Assembly: GCA_021157645.1 (NCBI GenBank)
Contig: JAGGWC010000229.1
Span: 1-8,041, forward strand
Origin: Candidatus Cloacimonadota bacterium
Lineage (GTDB): Bacteria > Cloacimonadota > Cloacimonadia > Cloacimonadales > TCS61
Direction: 5' to 3'
DNA length: 8,041 nt
A program made the translations under genes and the position numbers. The notes below the pieces were generated by a model. It was not told the origin of the DNA. It did no database searches and was given only the letters and a program-made list of their open reading frames with translations. Of the stretch, positions 1-7,876 are shown one piece after another (positions within the stretch are counted from its first letter, which is position 1; each line of letters begins with the position of its first letter).

Positions 1-1625
1 CTGTAATCGGCTTGGTTATTTATGATTTCTACGTTTTCAATAAAAGGAGAAGAATATGAATAACAGTATATGCCACCACCGTCATAACCATGATTATTTG
101 TTATTAATAAATTTTTTAGATGCGGAGCAGAATTGCTCATAAAACTAATTCCTCCGCCATTATAGCCGTTACCGTTCATAACAGTCAGATTTTCTATAGA
201 AAAGTTATTGTCACCTGAACAAGAAATGACGGTACTCAAGTCTTCTCCGTCCAGAATTGTCAGGTTTTGTTCAGCTCCGCTTATCGAGATATAATCTTTG
301 CAGTTCAACGGGAAATTTTCTCCGGTTTGAGTCGGAGAAAAGGTTCCTTCCGATAAATGTATTGTATAAGTATTTAAACTATCACCATAGATTTTTAGCA
401 AAGCAAAGGAGATTGTTTGCAGTGGATCATCTGCTGTTAAACCGCCATTTTCGTCAGAACCGAAAGGGCTGATATATAAATCTTGAAAAGCTTGTTCGAT
501 AACAGAATTAATTATATTGAAGGTAAAGTTCTCAATCGGAGAAGCATGATAATCATCCGGTTGGGCTACTGTGAAAGTATCTACAAGAACGAATAAAGGC
601 TCTGTAGAGAACAAATCATTTCCGTCTGTGCCTGCATAATTCAAGTAGATATTACAACGATTGATATTACTGAATATCGGAACGGAATTATTTTTGCAGT
701 GAATTCCGCCGCCTTCTTCGGAAGAGGTGTTATTCGTAATCGTAACATTTTGCAAAATAGGATTACTGTATGAAAGACACCTTATTCCACCACCGTCAGA
801 TGCCGCTGTGTTACCTGTGATATTCACATTTTGTAGATTTGGGCTTGAATAATCGAAGCAATCAATCCCACCACCACATTCAAAAGCTGAATTGTTGATT
901 AAATCAACATTTTCTAAAATCGGGTTAGAGTAATCTCTACAGGAAATTCCGCCACCATGATTTTCACTTTGATTATTAATTATTTTTACATTCAACAAAG
1001 TCGGGCTTGAATAATCGAAGCAAGCAATTCCACCACCGGATCCGGCAACATTTTCGGAGATCGTTATATTTTCTAAAATCGGATTGGAATGATAACAATA
1101 TATTCCTCCACCGTCATCAGCAAAACCGTTTCTAATGGTAAGGTTTCGCAATAATGCATCTGTTACGTAATGAAAGCTTATTACTTGATTTGTATTTTCA
1201 GCGTCTAAGAAAGTGTCTTCTTCCGCATTCCCTTCTAATGATACGTGATTACTCCAAGCTATAGGGAAGTTTTCTCCGTTTGTAGATGAGCTATAAATAC
1301 CTGGTGACAGATAAATTGTATTATGATTTAGGCTGTCTGAATAAATCTTTGATAATGCAAATTTTATAGTTTTTAGTGGTTCATCAACCGTAATCCCGCT
1401 ATTTGCATTATCTCCATCTACAGAAACATAGAGATCAGCGTTAATGAGAGAATTTCCAACTTCGTGCAAAATGTCAAAAGTGAAATTTTCAATAGGAGAA
1501 GCATAATAATCGGTTGGATTTAATACTGTAAATGTATCTACAATCACATCACAATCATAGGCAAAAATATCTGCTCCGTAACCTCTGCTGTCATTAATGC
1601 TGTTTGAATAAATATTACATCTATT
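1..1625 (-). repeat. Long internal tandem repeat (about 320 codons per unit) in the beta-helix gene
   Basis: Two successive modules can be aligned in translation. Unit A starts at residue 265 (NRCNIY, 1625) and unit B at residue 586 (NRCNIY, 662). VDTFTV recurs at residues 293 and 612, exactly 957 bp apart. It is followed in both by ASPIENFTF, then by L-Y-V/I-S, by P-L-K/Q-T-I, by GENFP, and by a new GGGI rung array. Unit B is cut by the window edge. The copies are clearly diverged in sequence, so this is an old duplication of a whole linker, DUF1565-like segment and helix module, not a recent assembly-type repeat. The first helix array (residues 105-260) has no such DUF1565-like lead-in and starts from the signal peptide region. 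Confidence 0.85.
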
Positions 1626-2417
1626 AATTGGGTCAAAACTCAATTCAGAATATAAATCATTACTGAATATACCACCACCGTGTGATGCAGAATTATCTCG
1701 AATCGTCACATTTCCCAAAACCATATTGCAATGGTAATCATTGCAGATCCCTCCTCCGTATTCATCTGCTGTGTTATTAGAAATTATAGAGTTTTCAATA
1801 ATTAAGTCGCAATACTCGACACAGTAAATACCGCCACCATTCCGACCTGAAGTATTATTAGAAATTACTACATTATTTAAAACAGCATTACATTGTTTCC
1901 ATAGAAAAATAGCCCCACCATCTAATCCCGCAGAATTATTCTCAATAATACAATTATCTATTGAAGGATTACCATATTCTAAGAACATTCCACCACCGTT
2001 TGCATTGGCTGTATTCTCGGTAATTATTAAATTTCGAAATTGTGTACTAGATCCACCAGAATAAATTCCACCACTATAATATCCGGAACCGTTTGTAATT
2101 GTAAATCCACATAATACAGATGTTGAATCTATCTCGTTAGAATATCTAATTACATAATTTTCATGATTACCATCAATAATGGTTTGAGAAATATAGCTTG
2201 TATCTTGTGTTGTTAAGAACATTGAGGAAACGGTTATTGCTTTATCATTAATATTAATATTTTCTAAGTATAATCCGGGTTGAACAAGAACAGTATCTCC
2301 ATCAACTGCAACATTTATTCCTTCTTGAATTGTAGGTTGATCCGCAGGGATATTTATAATTGTCGCAGACAAACGCAAAAATAAAACTGAACTAATGAGA
2401 ATAAATATAATTTTCAT
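1..2417 (-). CDS. Secreted right-handed beta-helix repeat protein with DUF1565-like modules (C-terminus beyond the window)
   Basis: The frame is open for 805 codons from the ATG at 2417 to the left edge; I checked every line for in-frame stops and found none. Residues 1-18 (MKIIFILISSVLFLRLSA) look like a signal peptide. Next comes a typical beta-helix opening, IPADQPTIQEGINVAVDGDT, and then rungs of about 25 residues with the pattern N-x-T/I-I-x-N-N-x-A-x-x-GGGI. Rung arrays lie near residues 105-260, 420-585 and 740 onward. Between them are DUF1565-like segments near 326-406 and 646-725, with a shared GENFP motif. Proteins of this build are exported or surface proteins with a pectate-lyase-like fold; many are adhesins or polysaccharide-binding proteins, and I see nothing that shows an enzyme activity. 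A C-terminal sorting domain may lie past the edge but cannot be seen. The start is fixed by GGAGG 5 nt upstream. The gene lies 53 nt after the glycosyltransferase and may be co-transcribed with it. The fold is fairly sure; the substrate is unknown. Confidence 0.88.
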   Translation of the reverse strand, partial: MKIIFILISSVLFLRLSATIINIPADQPTIQEGINVAVDGDTVLVQPGLYLENININDKAITVSSMFLTTQDTSYISQTIIDGNHENYVIRYSNEIDSTSVLCGFTITNGSGYYSGGIYSGGSSTQFRNLIITENTANANGGGMFLEYGNPSIDNCIIENNSAGLDGGAIFLWKQCNAVLNNVVISNNTSGRNGGGIYCVEYCDLIIENSIISNNTADEYGGGICNDYHCNMVLGNVTIRDNSASHGGGIFSNDLYSELSFDPINRCNIYSNSINDSRGYGADIFAYDCDVIVDTFTVLNPTDYYASPIENFTFDILHEVGNSLINADLYVSVDGDNANSGITVDEPLKTIKFALSKIYSDSLNHNTIYLSPGIYSSSTNGENFPIAWSNHVSLEGNAEEDTFLDAENTNQVISFHYVTDALLRNLTIRNGFADDGGGIYCYHSNPILENITISENVAGSGGGIACFDYSSPTLLNVKIINNQSENHGGGISCRDYSNPILENVDLINNSAFECGGGIDCFDYSSPNLQNVNITGNTAASDGGGIRCLSYSNPILQNVTITNNTSSEEGGGIHCKNNSVPIFSNINRCNIYLNYAGTDGNDLFSTEPLFVLVDTFTVAQPDDYHASPIENFTFNIINSVIEQAFQDLYISPFGSDENGGLTADDPLQTISFALLKIYGDSLNTYTIHLSEGTFSPTQTGENFPLNCKDYISISGAEQNLTILDGEDLSTVISCSGDNNFSIENLTVMNGNGYNGGGISFMSNSAPHLKNLLITNNHGYDGGGIYCYSYSSPFIENVEIINNQADY

Positions 2418-2422
2418 TTTAA

Positions 2423-2427
2423 CCTCC
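2423..2427 (-). promoter_or_regulatory. Ribosome binding site of the beta-helix gene
   Basis: On the minus strand GGAGG lies 5 nt before the ATG at 2417. It decides the start and shows classical Shine-Dalgarno use in this genome. In the 53-bp gap 2418-2470 I see no convincing terminator and no convincing -35/-10 pair, so read-through from the upstream operon is possible. Confidence 0.85.
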
Positions 2428-2470
2428 ATTCATCAAGTTACTGCTAATAATCATTTTTTGCAAAACTCAA

Positions 2471-3583
2471 TTACTTCTTCCAAGAAAATATATTTAATCC
2501 GCCCATCGCAGCAATTGTTATGATATATAACGGTTGCATAATAAACCATACTGGATAAAACATCAACTTTTTTTTATTTTCACCAAAAACTTCGTAGCCA
2601 TATTTTAGGAAAACGAGTTCAAGAATCACTCTCAATAATAGTATTCCAACTCCCAATTGCCAAAAATCAAATAGAATTACAATCGGCAGAAAAGTAATGA
2701 AGAACACACTTGATAGGTAAACAAAGAACTCAGGATTTAAAATTATTTGCCATCTCATGTTGGAAGTCCATCTGCTTCTCTGACTTAAAAACTTCCCAAC
2801 ATTTCTTATTGGTTGAGTATAAACATAACTATGATCGGTAAAAACAAAACTAACCTTCATCCCGCTTTTGCGGAATAATTGCATGAGATTTACATCATCA
2901 CCGGAAATGAGATGTTTGATCTTTTCAAAACCACCAACCTCATAAAATGCTTCTTTTTTGTAGGCAATATTCTGCCCTGAACAGGAAAAATATTTACCCG
3001 ATGAAATCGCACCTGCTGCTGCATAAAGCATCGCTAAAAAATCGAAATGTTCAAATTTCTTAATAAAACTGGTTTTTGCCCAATCCTCTAAGATCGTACG
3101 AGAAAAACCAATTATCATTTCGTTTTTATCAAAACTTGCAACCATTGATTCTATCCAGTATTTCCCAACCAGACAATCAGCATCAGTTGAAAGAATTATT
3201 TCTCCTTCCGCCATTTCTATTGCTTGAGAAAGAGCATTCTTTTTGGGGGAAATTACCTTCTCTCTTCCAATTACATTAACTAATTTAATAATATCCCATT
3301 TTTGTGAAAATTGATCTACGATCGATGCTGTCTTATCGGTAGAATTATCATTAGCTATGATGATTTGAAATAGGTCTAAAGGATATGTTTGATTTACTAA
3401 TGCAGTAAGTATACGGGCAATATTATTTTCTTCATTTCTGGCAGCAACAACTACTGAAACAAAAGGTTTGGAGTTAACGAAATTGACATTTCTATTCTTT
3501 AACCCAACATAAAATAAACGCAGATAGAACAAATATATCAAAAGGGATATAAATGTTATTGCATAAATTATTTGAAAGATCAC
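2471..3583 (-). CDS. Membrane-anchored family 2 glycosyltransferase
   Basis: The product has 370 residues. One hydrophobic segment (about 4-26) anchors the N-terminus. A GT-A fold GT2 domain follows: VSVVVAARNEENNI (42-55) is the nucleotide-sugar strand, with D79 in ANDNSTD; D134-A-D136 is the metal-binding DxD motif; SGDD (227-230) holds the probable catalytic acid; Q268-x-x-R271-W272 is the QxxRW motif seen in many processive synthases. Three hydrophobic segments close the protein (about 287-308, 310-330, 343-362). The family transfers sugar from an activated donor to a lipid or a growing chain at the cytoplasmic face of the inner membrane. Donor and acceptor cannot be read from the sequence. 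The start is GTG at 3583, within GTGA that overlaps the PBP1A stop by 4 nt; AAAGG at 3591-3595 lies 7 nt upstream, so translation is probably coupled. The role may be in an exopolysaccharide, glycolipid or cell-wall glycan; the PBP neighbour favours an envelope role. Confidence 0.9.
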   Translation of the reverse strand: MIFQIIYAITFISLLIYLFYLRLFYVGLKNRNVNFVNSKPFVSVVVAARNEENNIARILTALVNQTYPLDLFQIIIANDNSTDKTASIVDQFSQKWDIIKLVNVIGREKVISPKKNALSQAIEMAEGEIILSTDADCLVGKYWIESMVASFDKNEMIIGFSRTILEDWAKTSFIKKFEHFDFLAMLYAAAGAISSGKYFSCSGQNIAYKKEAFYEVGGFEKIKHLISGDDVNLMQLFRKSGMKVSFVFTDHSYVYTQPIRNVGKFLSQRSRWTSNMRWQIILNPEFFVYLSSVFFITFLPIVILFDFWQLGVGILLLRVILELVFLKYGYEVFGENKKKLMFYPVWFIMQPLYIITIAAMGGLNIFSWKK

Positions 3584-5979
3584 CTATCCGCCTTTAGCAA
3601 TGATTCTATAAGTTCATCCAAGGCATCAAGAGAATCCTGTACAGGATTCAGCCAGTCAGGTCCTTTCCATAACAGGCTGTCTGGTCTTTCTACAATTTTC
3701 TTATGCTTTAAGATCAGTGCACCTCTAAGGTCAATTGGAGCCGGTTCATGTCGTGGAGCCATTACCATATAATCAGGTCTTGTGGTATCCGGGTAAGTTT
3801 CTTCTAAAATAATTGAGTCCGGCCAAACATAAGCTATTCCACCCAGATCTACAACCAGCGAATCCATATCATGCTCACGATATAATGTCGGATAAAAATT
3901 GTAATTCAAGCTGTCACTGAGAGGTGTTGGTTCTGTCCCAGCAATAAAAATTTCTTGCATTGTTTCTTCATAATCATTTTTGGGAAGTAATCCCGTTTCT
4001 TTGGAAATCTCCACAGTAATGATACCATCAGGTTTTTTAAATTGCAATTCATCTCCGTTTACAATTGGGTTACCTTTGCTGTTTTTTGGAGAATCCAGAT
4101 ATACTGCTTTCTTCATTATATAAGGCCAAGATGGGAGTGCAGCAGTTGCACCAGATTGCCCTTTTCCAAGACTTGAATTATCATCAAAACCAACCCAGAT
4201 ACCAATAACAAGCTTCTTATTATATCCAATAAACCATGCATCCCTGAAATCATCTGTTGTTCCAGTTTTACCGGCAGCATTCCACTTATAGCTTATCGAA
4301 CCAAGTGTTTCATAGCCGGATTGCCAGCGAATTCCAACACCAGTTCCATCTTCACAAACCGATTGCATCAAGTTAGCCATAATATAAGCTGCTTGTTCAT
4401 TTATAACTCTGATCTTTTCCGGTTCATTTGATTTTAATATCTTTCCATATTTATCTTCAACACGTCTGATGTAGATAGGTTTTACCCGCTCTCCACCATT
4501 AGGAAATGTTGTGTAAGCAGATATTAATTCAAAAGGTTTAACTTCCATACTACCAACTGCAAGAGTATAAAACGGGTAAACAGGAGTTGTAATCCCAAAT
4601 CGTTCGGCAAATTCCATAACCTTCCTGGGACCAATATCAAATATTGTTTTAGCTGCATAAATATTTCTGGATTTTTTAAGTCCTGTACGTAAACGAGTAT
4701 AACCAAAATTCCTGCTTGAGTAGTTTTTGGGACTCCAGAAAAGTGTGTCATTCTGAATAAAGGAAAAAGGTTCATCCTCGATTATTGTTGCTGGAGTGTA
4801 GCCATTAACAATTGCGGTAGAATATAGTATAGGCTTAAAGGAAGAACCTGGTTGCCGGATGGACTGCATCACACGATTCAATTTACTATGATTAAAATTC
4901 CTTCCACCCAACATCACACGAACATAACCTGTTTCGGGTTCTATCGAGAACACACCTCCTTGGACATAAGGTGTAACAATGTTTATTGTATCAGCTGGAA
5001 AATCATCATATTTGAATTCGTAGTTATTCTTGATTTCAAATTTCCGTAAATTCATATTCAATACAGAATCAGCATATTCCTGAAGTTCCATATCTAAGGT
5101 TGTATAAATTTTTAATCCACCTGTAAAAATCTGAGTTGTACCAAATTCACGTTCAAGCCTTCTACGAATAAACTCTATAAAATAATCTTTCGCACCAAAA
5201 TCTCCAGTTGGTTCAAATAATTCCAATCCAGTTTCAATAGCTAATGCGTATTCTTCCTCAGTAATTACCTTTTCTTCGAACATACGTTTAAGAACAATAT
5301 TTCTTCTACGTATTGCCCGTTCTGGATGACGGAAAGGATAGTAAGCACTGGGAAGTTGCGGCATACCAATTAAAAGTGCTGCTTCAGGAATAGAAAGATC
5401 TTTTGCATCTTTACCAAAATACTTCTTAGATCCTACCTCAATACCATATAATCCGGGACCGAAAGGGGATTTATTAAAGTACATTTCTAATATCTCATCT
5501 TTTGAAAAATTCTTTTCAATACGTATTGCAAGTATTAGTTCCTTGATCTTTCGCGGTAATTGTTTATCAAGTGATAGGAACATATTCCTGGCAAGTTGCT
5601 GCGTTATTGTACTAGCTCCTTGAGAAAAATTTCCTTTACTAAAGTCGATAATAATTGCGCGTATAAGTCCTAGTTGATCCATACCCCAATGTTTAAAGAA
5701 ATCTTTATCTTCAACTGCTAACATCCCTTTAATAAGATAATCTGGTAACTCTTTTAATTGTGTTAGTTGCCTTTTTTCCACATAAAATATGTGAATTAAA
5801 TTGTCATTACGATCATAAACTTCGGAACCTACTTTCATTTCATAACTTTGCAATTCAGAAAGAGGTGGAAGCTCTCTACTGTAATATCGGAATAGTCCAA
5901 ATCCCATTCCCACAAAAAAAACAATTACAACCATAAAAATGAACAAGAACTTCATTACTTCTTTTTTATTTATCTTCAT
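3580..5979 (-). CDS. Class A penicillin-binding protein (bifunctional peptidoglycan glycosyltransferase/transpeptidase, PBP1A type)
   Basis: The product has 799 residues, a usual length for PBP1A. It polymerises lipid II into glycan strands and cross-links the peptides in the periplasm, anchored by a single N-terminal membrane helix (about 10-30). The GT51 domain shows E90-D91 in the EDKDFFKHWG motif, GASTITQQLARN (121-132), RKIKELILAIRIEK (143-156) and EILEMYFNK (162-170). The transpeptidase domain shows the nucleophile S379 in S379-x-x-K382, S437-R-N439, and K571-T-G-T574. All key residues are present, so both activities should be intact. After the catalytic domain there is a tail of about 150 residues (650-799) rich in Asp, Pro and Glu with no motif I recognise. 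The start at 5979 overlaps the Gx gene by 14 nt, with GGATAGGA just upstream; M9 is a possible later start. The stop overlaps the glycosyltransferase start. The family is certain; the exact paralogue name is not, so no symbol is given. Confidence 0.96.
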   Translation of the reverse strand: MKINKKEVMKFLFIFMVVIVFFVGMGFGLFRYYSRELPPLSELQSYEMKVGSEVYDRNDNLIHIFYVEKRQLTQLKELPDYLIKGMLAVEDKDFFKHWGMDQLGLIRAIIIDFSKGNFSQGASTITQQLARNMFLSLDKQLPRKIKELILAIRIEKNFSKDEILEMYFNKSPFGPGLYGIEVGSKKYFGKDAKDLSIPEAALLIGMPQLPSAYYPFRHPERAIRRRNIVLKRMFEEKVITEEEYALAIETGLELFEPTGDFGAKDYFIEFIRRRLEREFGTTQIFTGGLKIYTTLDMELQEYADSVLNMNLRKFEIKNNYEFKYDDFPADTINIVTPYVQGGVFSIEPETGYVRVMLGGRNFNHSKLNRVMQSIRQPGSSFKPILYSTAIVNGYTPATIIEDEPFSFIQNDTLFWSPKNYSSRNFGYTRLRTGLKKSRNIYAAKTIFDIGPRKVMEFAERFGITTPVYPFYTLAVGSMEVKPFELISAYTTFPNGGERVKPIYIRRVEDKYGKILKSNEPEKIRVINEQAAYIMANLMQSVCEDGTGVGIRWQSGYETLGSISYKWNAAGKTGTTDDFRDAWFIGYNKKLVIGIWVGFDDNSSLGKGQSGATAALPSWPYIMKKAVYLDSPKNSKGNPIVNGDELQFKKPDGIITVEISKETGLLPKNDYEETMQEIFIAGTEPTPLSDSLNYNFYPTLYREHDMDSLVVDLGGIAYVWPDSIILEETYPDTTRPDYMVMAPRHEPAPIDLRGALILKHKKIVERPDSLLWKGPDWLNPVQDSLDALDELIESLLKADR

Positions 5980-6505
5980 TTATCCTATCCATAAATAATT
6001 TTGCTATATAACCAATAATAATTCCTGTAACTATTCCCATAAAAATAAGAAGCGGCGTCAAATAAAATATTGTATTTTCTTTTATGAGAATCAATCGAAC
6101 AATCGCTATTTGAGCCAAGTTATGTGATACTGCACCTAATATACTTATTCCTATCATACTAAAACGAATCTTGCTCTTAATGAATAGCGTCATAATTCCA
6201 AGTGAACATAAGCTCCCACTTATAGAAAGAAGTGTTGTGGGGCTTAAGAATAAACCGCTGAAGAATCCACCTGCGACAGTCTTCCCTATTATTACAATGA
6301 GTGCATAGCGTACATTGTTGGAAACCAGCAGTAGGAGAACAACGATATTTGCCAGACCTAATTTCATGAATGGGAAAGGTTTTGGTATGAAACTTTCCAC
6401 CACATAAATCGTTATGGCAAACGCTGTAAAAAAGGCAAGATGGATCAATCTGAGATGAGAAAGATCTAGTTTATGTTGTTCTTCGGGAATTATTTTATTT
6501 TTCAT
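5966..6505 (-). CDS. Gx transporter family membrane protein (Hpre_diP_synt_I, PF07456-like; probable ECF-type S component)
   Basis: The product has 179 residues and is almost wholly hydrophobic, with about five or six membrane segments between residues 20 and 172. Family hallmarks can be read: PFPFMKLGLANIVVL (43-57), the loop GGFFSGLFLSPTTLLSISGS (79-98) and GAVSHNLAQ (124-132). The family is annotated either as heptaprenyl diphosphate synthase component I, an inherited name, or as a Gx transporter. The fold resembles ECF S components that bind a small substrate for uptake, and I prefer that reading because no prenyl-synthase Asp-rich motif is present. In other genomes such genes often sit beside redox or flavin-related genes; here it leads a peptidoglycan operon and overlaps PBP1A by 14 nt. 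The start is uncertain: no Shine-Dalgarno site precedes the ATG at 6505, and a hairpin ends only 6 nt upstream. The first 17 residues are polar and no other ATG occurs before codon 47. Confidence 0.82.
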   Translation of the reverse strand: MKNKIIPEEQHKLDLSHLRLIHLAFFTAFAITIYVVESFIPKPFPFMKLGLANIVVLLLLVSNNVRYALIVIIGKTVAGGFFSGLFLSPTTLLSISGSLCSLGIMTLFIKSKIRFSMIGISILGAVSHNLAQIAIVRLILIKENTIFYLTPLLIFMGIVTGIIIGYIAKLFMDRINEDK

Positions 6506-6547
6506 AAATAAATGCGGGATTCCCGATAATTATTGGAAAACCCGCAT
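6506..6547 (-). terminator. Probable intrinsic terminator of serC
   Basis: Arms 6535-6547 and 6512-6524 form a 13-position stem: ATGCGGG pairs with CCCGCAT, one mismatch (6540/6519) follows, then five more pairs, with a 10-nt loop. On the minus-strand transcript the pair 6537/6522 is G-U, while on the plus strand it would be A-C, so the hairpin is better in the direction of serC transcription. It starts 18 nt after the serC stop and is followed by TTATTT, a short and imperfect T-run. Termination may therefore be partial. The downstream edge touches the Gx start codon. Confidence 0.6.
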
Positions 6548-6576
6548 AATATATTTTATTTGGTACTATTTGTTTA
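6548..6576 (-). promoter_or_regulatory. Possible promoter of the Gx-PBP1A-glycosyltransferase operon
   Basis: On the minus strand TAAACA (6571-6576, four of six matches to TTGACA) is separated by 17 nt from TATATT (6548-6553, five of six matches to TATAAT). It overlaps the last codons of serC. Transcription would begin near 6541, inside the first arm of the serC terminator, giving a leader of about 35 nt. AT-rich sequence gives such matches by chance, so this is only a candidate. Confidence 0.3.
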
Positions 6577-7645
6577 CTTTCTCGAAATCAATCATGAATT
6601 TTGCCAAAACTTTTGCTGATTCCATTGGAAGTGAATTATAAACTGAAGCCCGACAGCCTCCAACACTTCTATGTCCTTTAAGGTTAATCATATTGTTTGC
6701 GGTAGTTTCTGAGATGAATTTTTTCTCTAATTCTTCGGTAGGAAGGCGGAAAGGAATATTCATAAATGATCGATCTTCTTTTACTACAGTTCCTTTATAG
6801 AAATTTGAGCCATCAATAACATCATAAATGTAAGCAGCTTTTTCTTCATTGATCTTCTGCATTCCTACTAAGCCACCATTTCCTTCAATCCATTTTAGAA
6901 CTTCACCAATAACATAAATAGAAAATGTAGGTGGTGTATTAAACATAGATCCTTTACTGGCATGAGTATTATAATCAATCATTGTAGAAAGACCCGGATT
7001 GATCTTTTCTAACATTGATTTTTTTAGAACGACAAATGTAGCACCGGCTGATCCGATATTTTTCTGAGCTCCACCATAGATCATATCATATTTACTGAAA
7101 TTAAGCGGTTTACTCAAGAAATTCGAAGACATATCTGCAATCAATGGAACATCAGCTGGAACGTCAGGATCGATCATCCATTCTGTTCCGCGAATTGTGT
7201 TATTAGTTGTAATGTGAAGATAAGCAGCATTATCAGATAATTCCCATTCCTTAGGAATGTAAGTGAATTCTTTATCTTCGGATGTAGCTGCAATATGCAA
7301 TTTTTTACCTAATATTTTAACTTCTTTGATAGCTTTTGAACTCCATGCTCCAGTATCAATATAGTTAGCAACCTTATCATCAGCACAAAAATTGAGAGGG
7401 ATCATATAGAATTGTGTGCTTGCTCCACCTTGCAAAAACATAGCTACATATTCATCACTTAATCCCATGATCTTCAATAATCTGGCACGTGCACCTTCAA
7501 TTATTTCCATATATTCTTTCGAACGGTGACTCATCTCTAAAACTGATAGCCCATTGCCTTTGTAATCTACTAAATTCTCCTGAATCTCTTTTAATACTTC
7601 TTCCGGTAAAACTGCCGGACCTGCACTAAAATTGTGAACTCTCAT
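6566..7645 (-). CDS. serC: Phosphoserine aminotransferase
   Basis: The enzyme is PLP-dependent and converts 3-phosphohydroxypyruvate plus glutamate to phosphoserine plus 2-oxoglutarate in cytosolic serine synthesis; many homologues also serve pyridoxal phosphate synthesis. The 359 residues match the family length of about 360. The N-terminus NFSAGPAVLPEEVL (5-18) is diagnostic. Visible active-site residues are H40-R41 in MSHRSKEY, GGAS (73-76), W101 which stacks on the cofactor, D171 for the pyridine nitrogen, the PLP lysine K195 in GGAQKNIGSAG, and H325-R326 with R332 in GHRSVGGCRAS, which bind the substrate phosphate. The chosen ATG at 7645 has GGAGG 8 nt upstream and gives the usual N-terminus. 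A TTG at 7660 is in frame but overlaps that ribosome binding site and would add only five residues. No serA is in view. A hairpin follows the stop, so serC probably forms its own transcript. Confidence 0.97.
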   Translation of the reverse strand: MRVHNFSAGPAVLPEEVLKEIQENLVDYKGNGLSVLEMSHRSKEYMEIIEGARARLLKIMGLSDEYVAMFLQGGASTQFYMIPLNFCADDKVANYIDTGAWSSKAIKEVKILGKKLHIAATSEDKEFTYIPKEWELSDNAAYLHITTNNTIRGTEWMIDPDVPADVPLIADMSSNFLSKPLNFSKYDMIYGGAQKNIGSAGATFVVLKKSMLEKINPGLSTMIDYNTHASKGSMFNTPPTFSIYVIGEVLKWIEGNGGLVGMQKINEEKAAYIYDVIDGSNFYKGTVVKEDRSFMNIPFRLPTEELEKKFISETTANNMINLKGHRSVGGCRASVYNSLPMESAKVLAKFMIDFEKVNK

Positions 7646-7653
7646 TTTAAAAG

Positions 7654-7658
7654 CCTCC
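7654..7658 (-). promoter_or_regulatory. Ribosome binding site of serC
   Basis: On the minus strand GGAGG lies 8 nt before the ATG at 7645. It excludes the in-frame TTG at 7660 as the real start, because that codon runs into the site itself. Confidence 0.88.
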
Positions 7659-7694
7659 AATGATTTATTTTTGTGTTAACTTTAATTTAAAGAA

Positions 7695-7700
7695 ATTATA
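7695..7700 (-). promoter_or_regulatory. Possible -10 box of the serC promoter
   Basis: The minus strand reads TATAAT, a perfect -10 match, at a distance that gives a serC leader of about 40 nt. The expected -35 position (7718-7723) reads GATGAG, a poor match, so the promoter would be weak or need an activator, or the match is chance. Confidence 0.35.
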
Positions 7701-7876
7701 GGCAAGTTATTTTTGGGCTCATCGCCAGTCTCTGTCCAAAATGTATTTGGGAACTATGACAAGGCAAGCAAATCCCTCTCTTCTAGTTTTGCTCTCAAGT
7801 AAAGCGATGTTTCGCAAAATGCGAAGCCAACGCCTAAGAGAAGAACTTAGATAAATGTTGAGTTATTGTTTATTTA

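Noticed and set aside
257..472. Plus-strand ORF of 71 codons
   Set aside because: It lies wholly inside the open frame of the beta-helix gene on the other strand, has no family features and no ribosome binding site that I can see.
1..1625. Internal repeat as an assembly artefact
   Set aside because: The two units are well diverged and differ by small indels, as expected of an old duplication.
3076..3772. Plus-strand ORFs at 3076-3279 and 3572-3772
   Set aside because: Both are shadows of the glycosyltransferase and PBP1A genes, whose catalytic motifs prove the minus-strand frames.
4524..5049. ORFs at 4524-4775 (minus, other frame) and 4852-5049 (plus)
   Set aside because: They overlap the transpeptidase domain of PBP1A in other frames and have no recognisable content.
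7646..7660. Upstream TTG start for serC adding five residues
   Set aside because: The TTG overlaps the GGAGG that serves the ATG at 7645, and homologues begin close to NFSAGP.
7756..7854. Plus-strand ORF of 32 codons (begins MTRQANPSLL)
   Set aside because: It is short, basic, has only a weak GGGA upstream and covers the hairpins at 7811-7850, so the repeat structure explains the sequence better. It could be reconsidered if the same peptide is conserved elsewhere.
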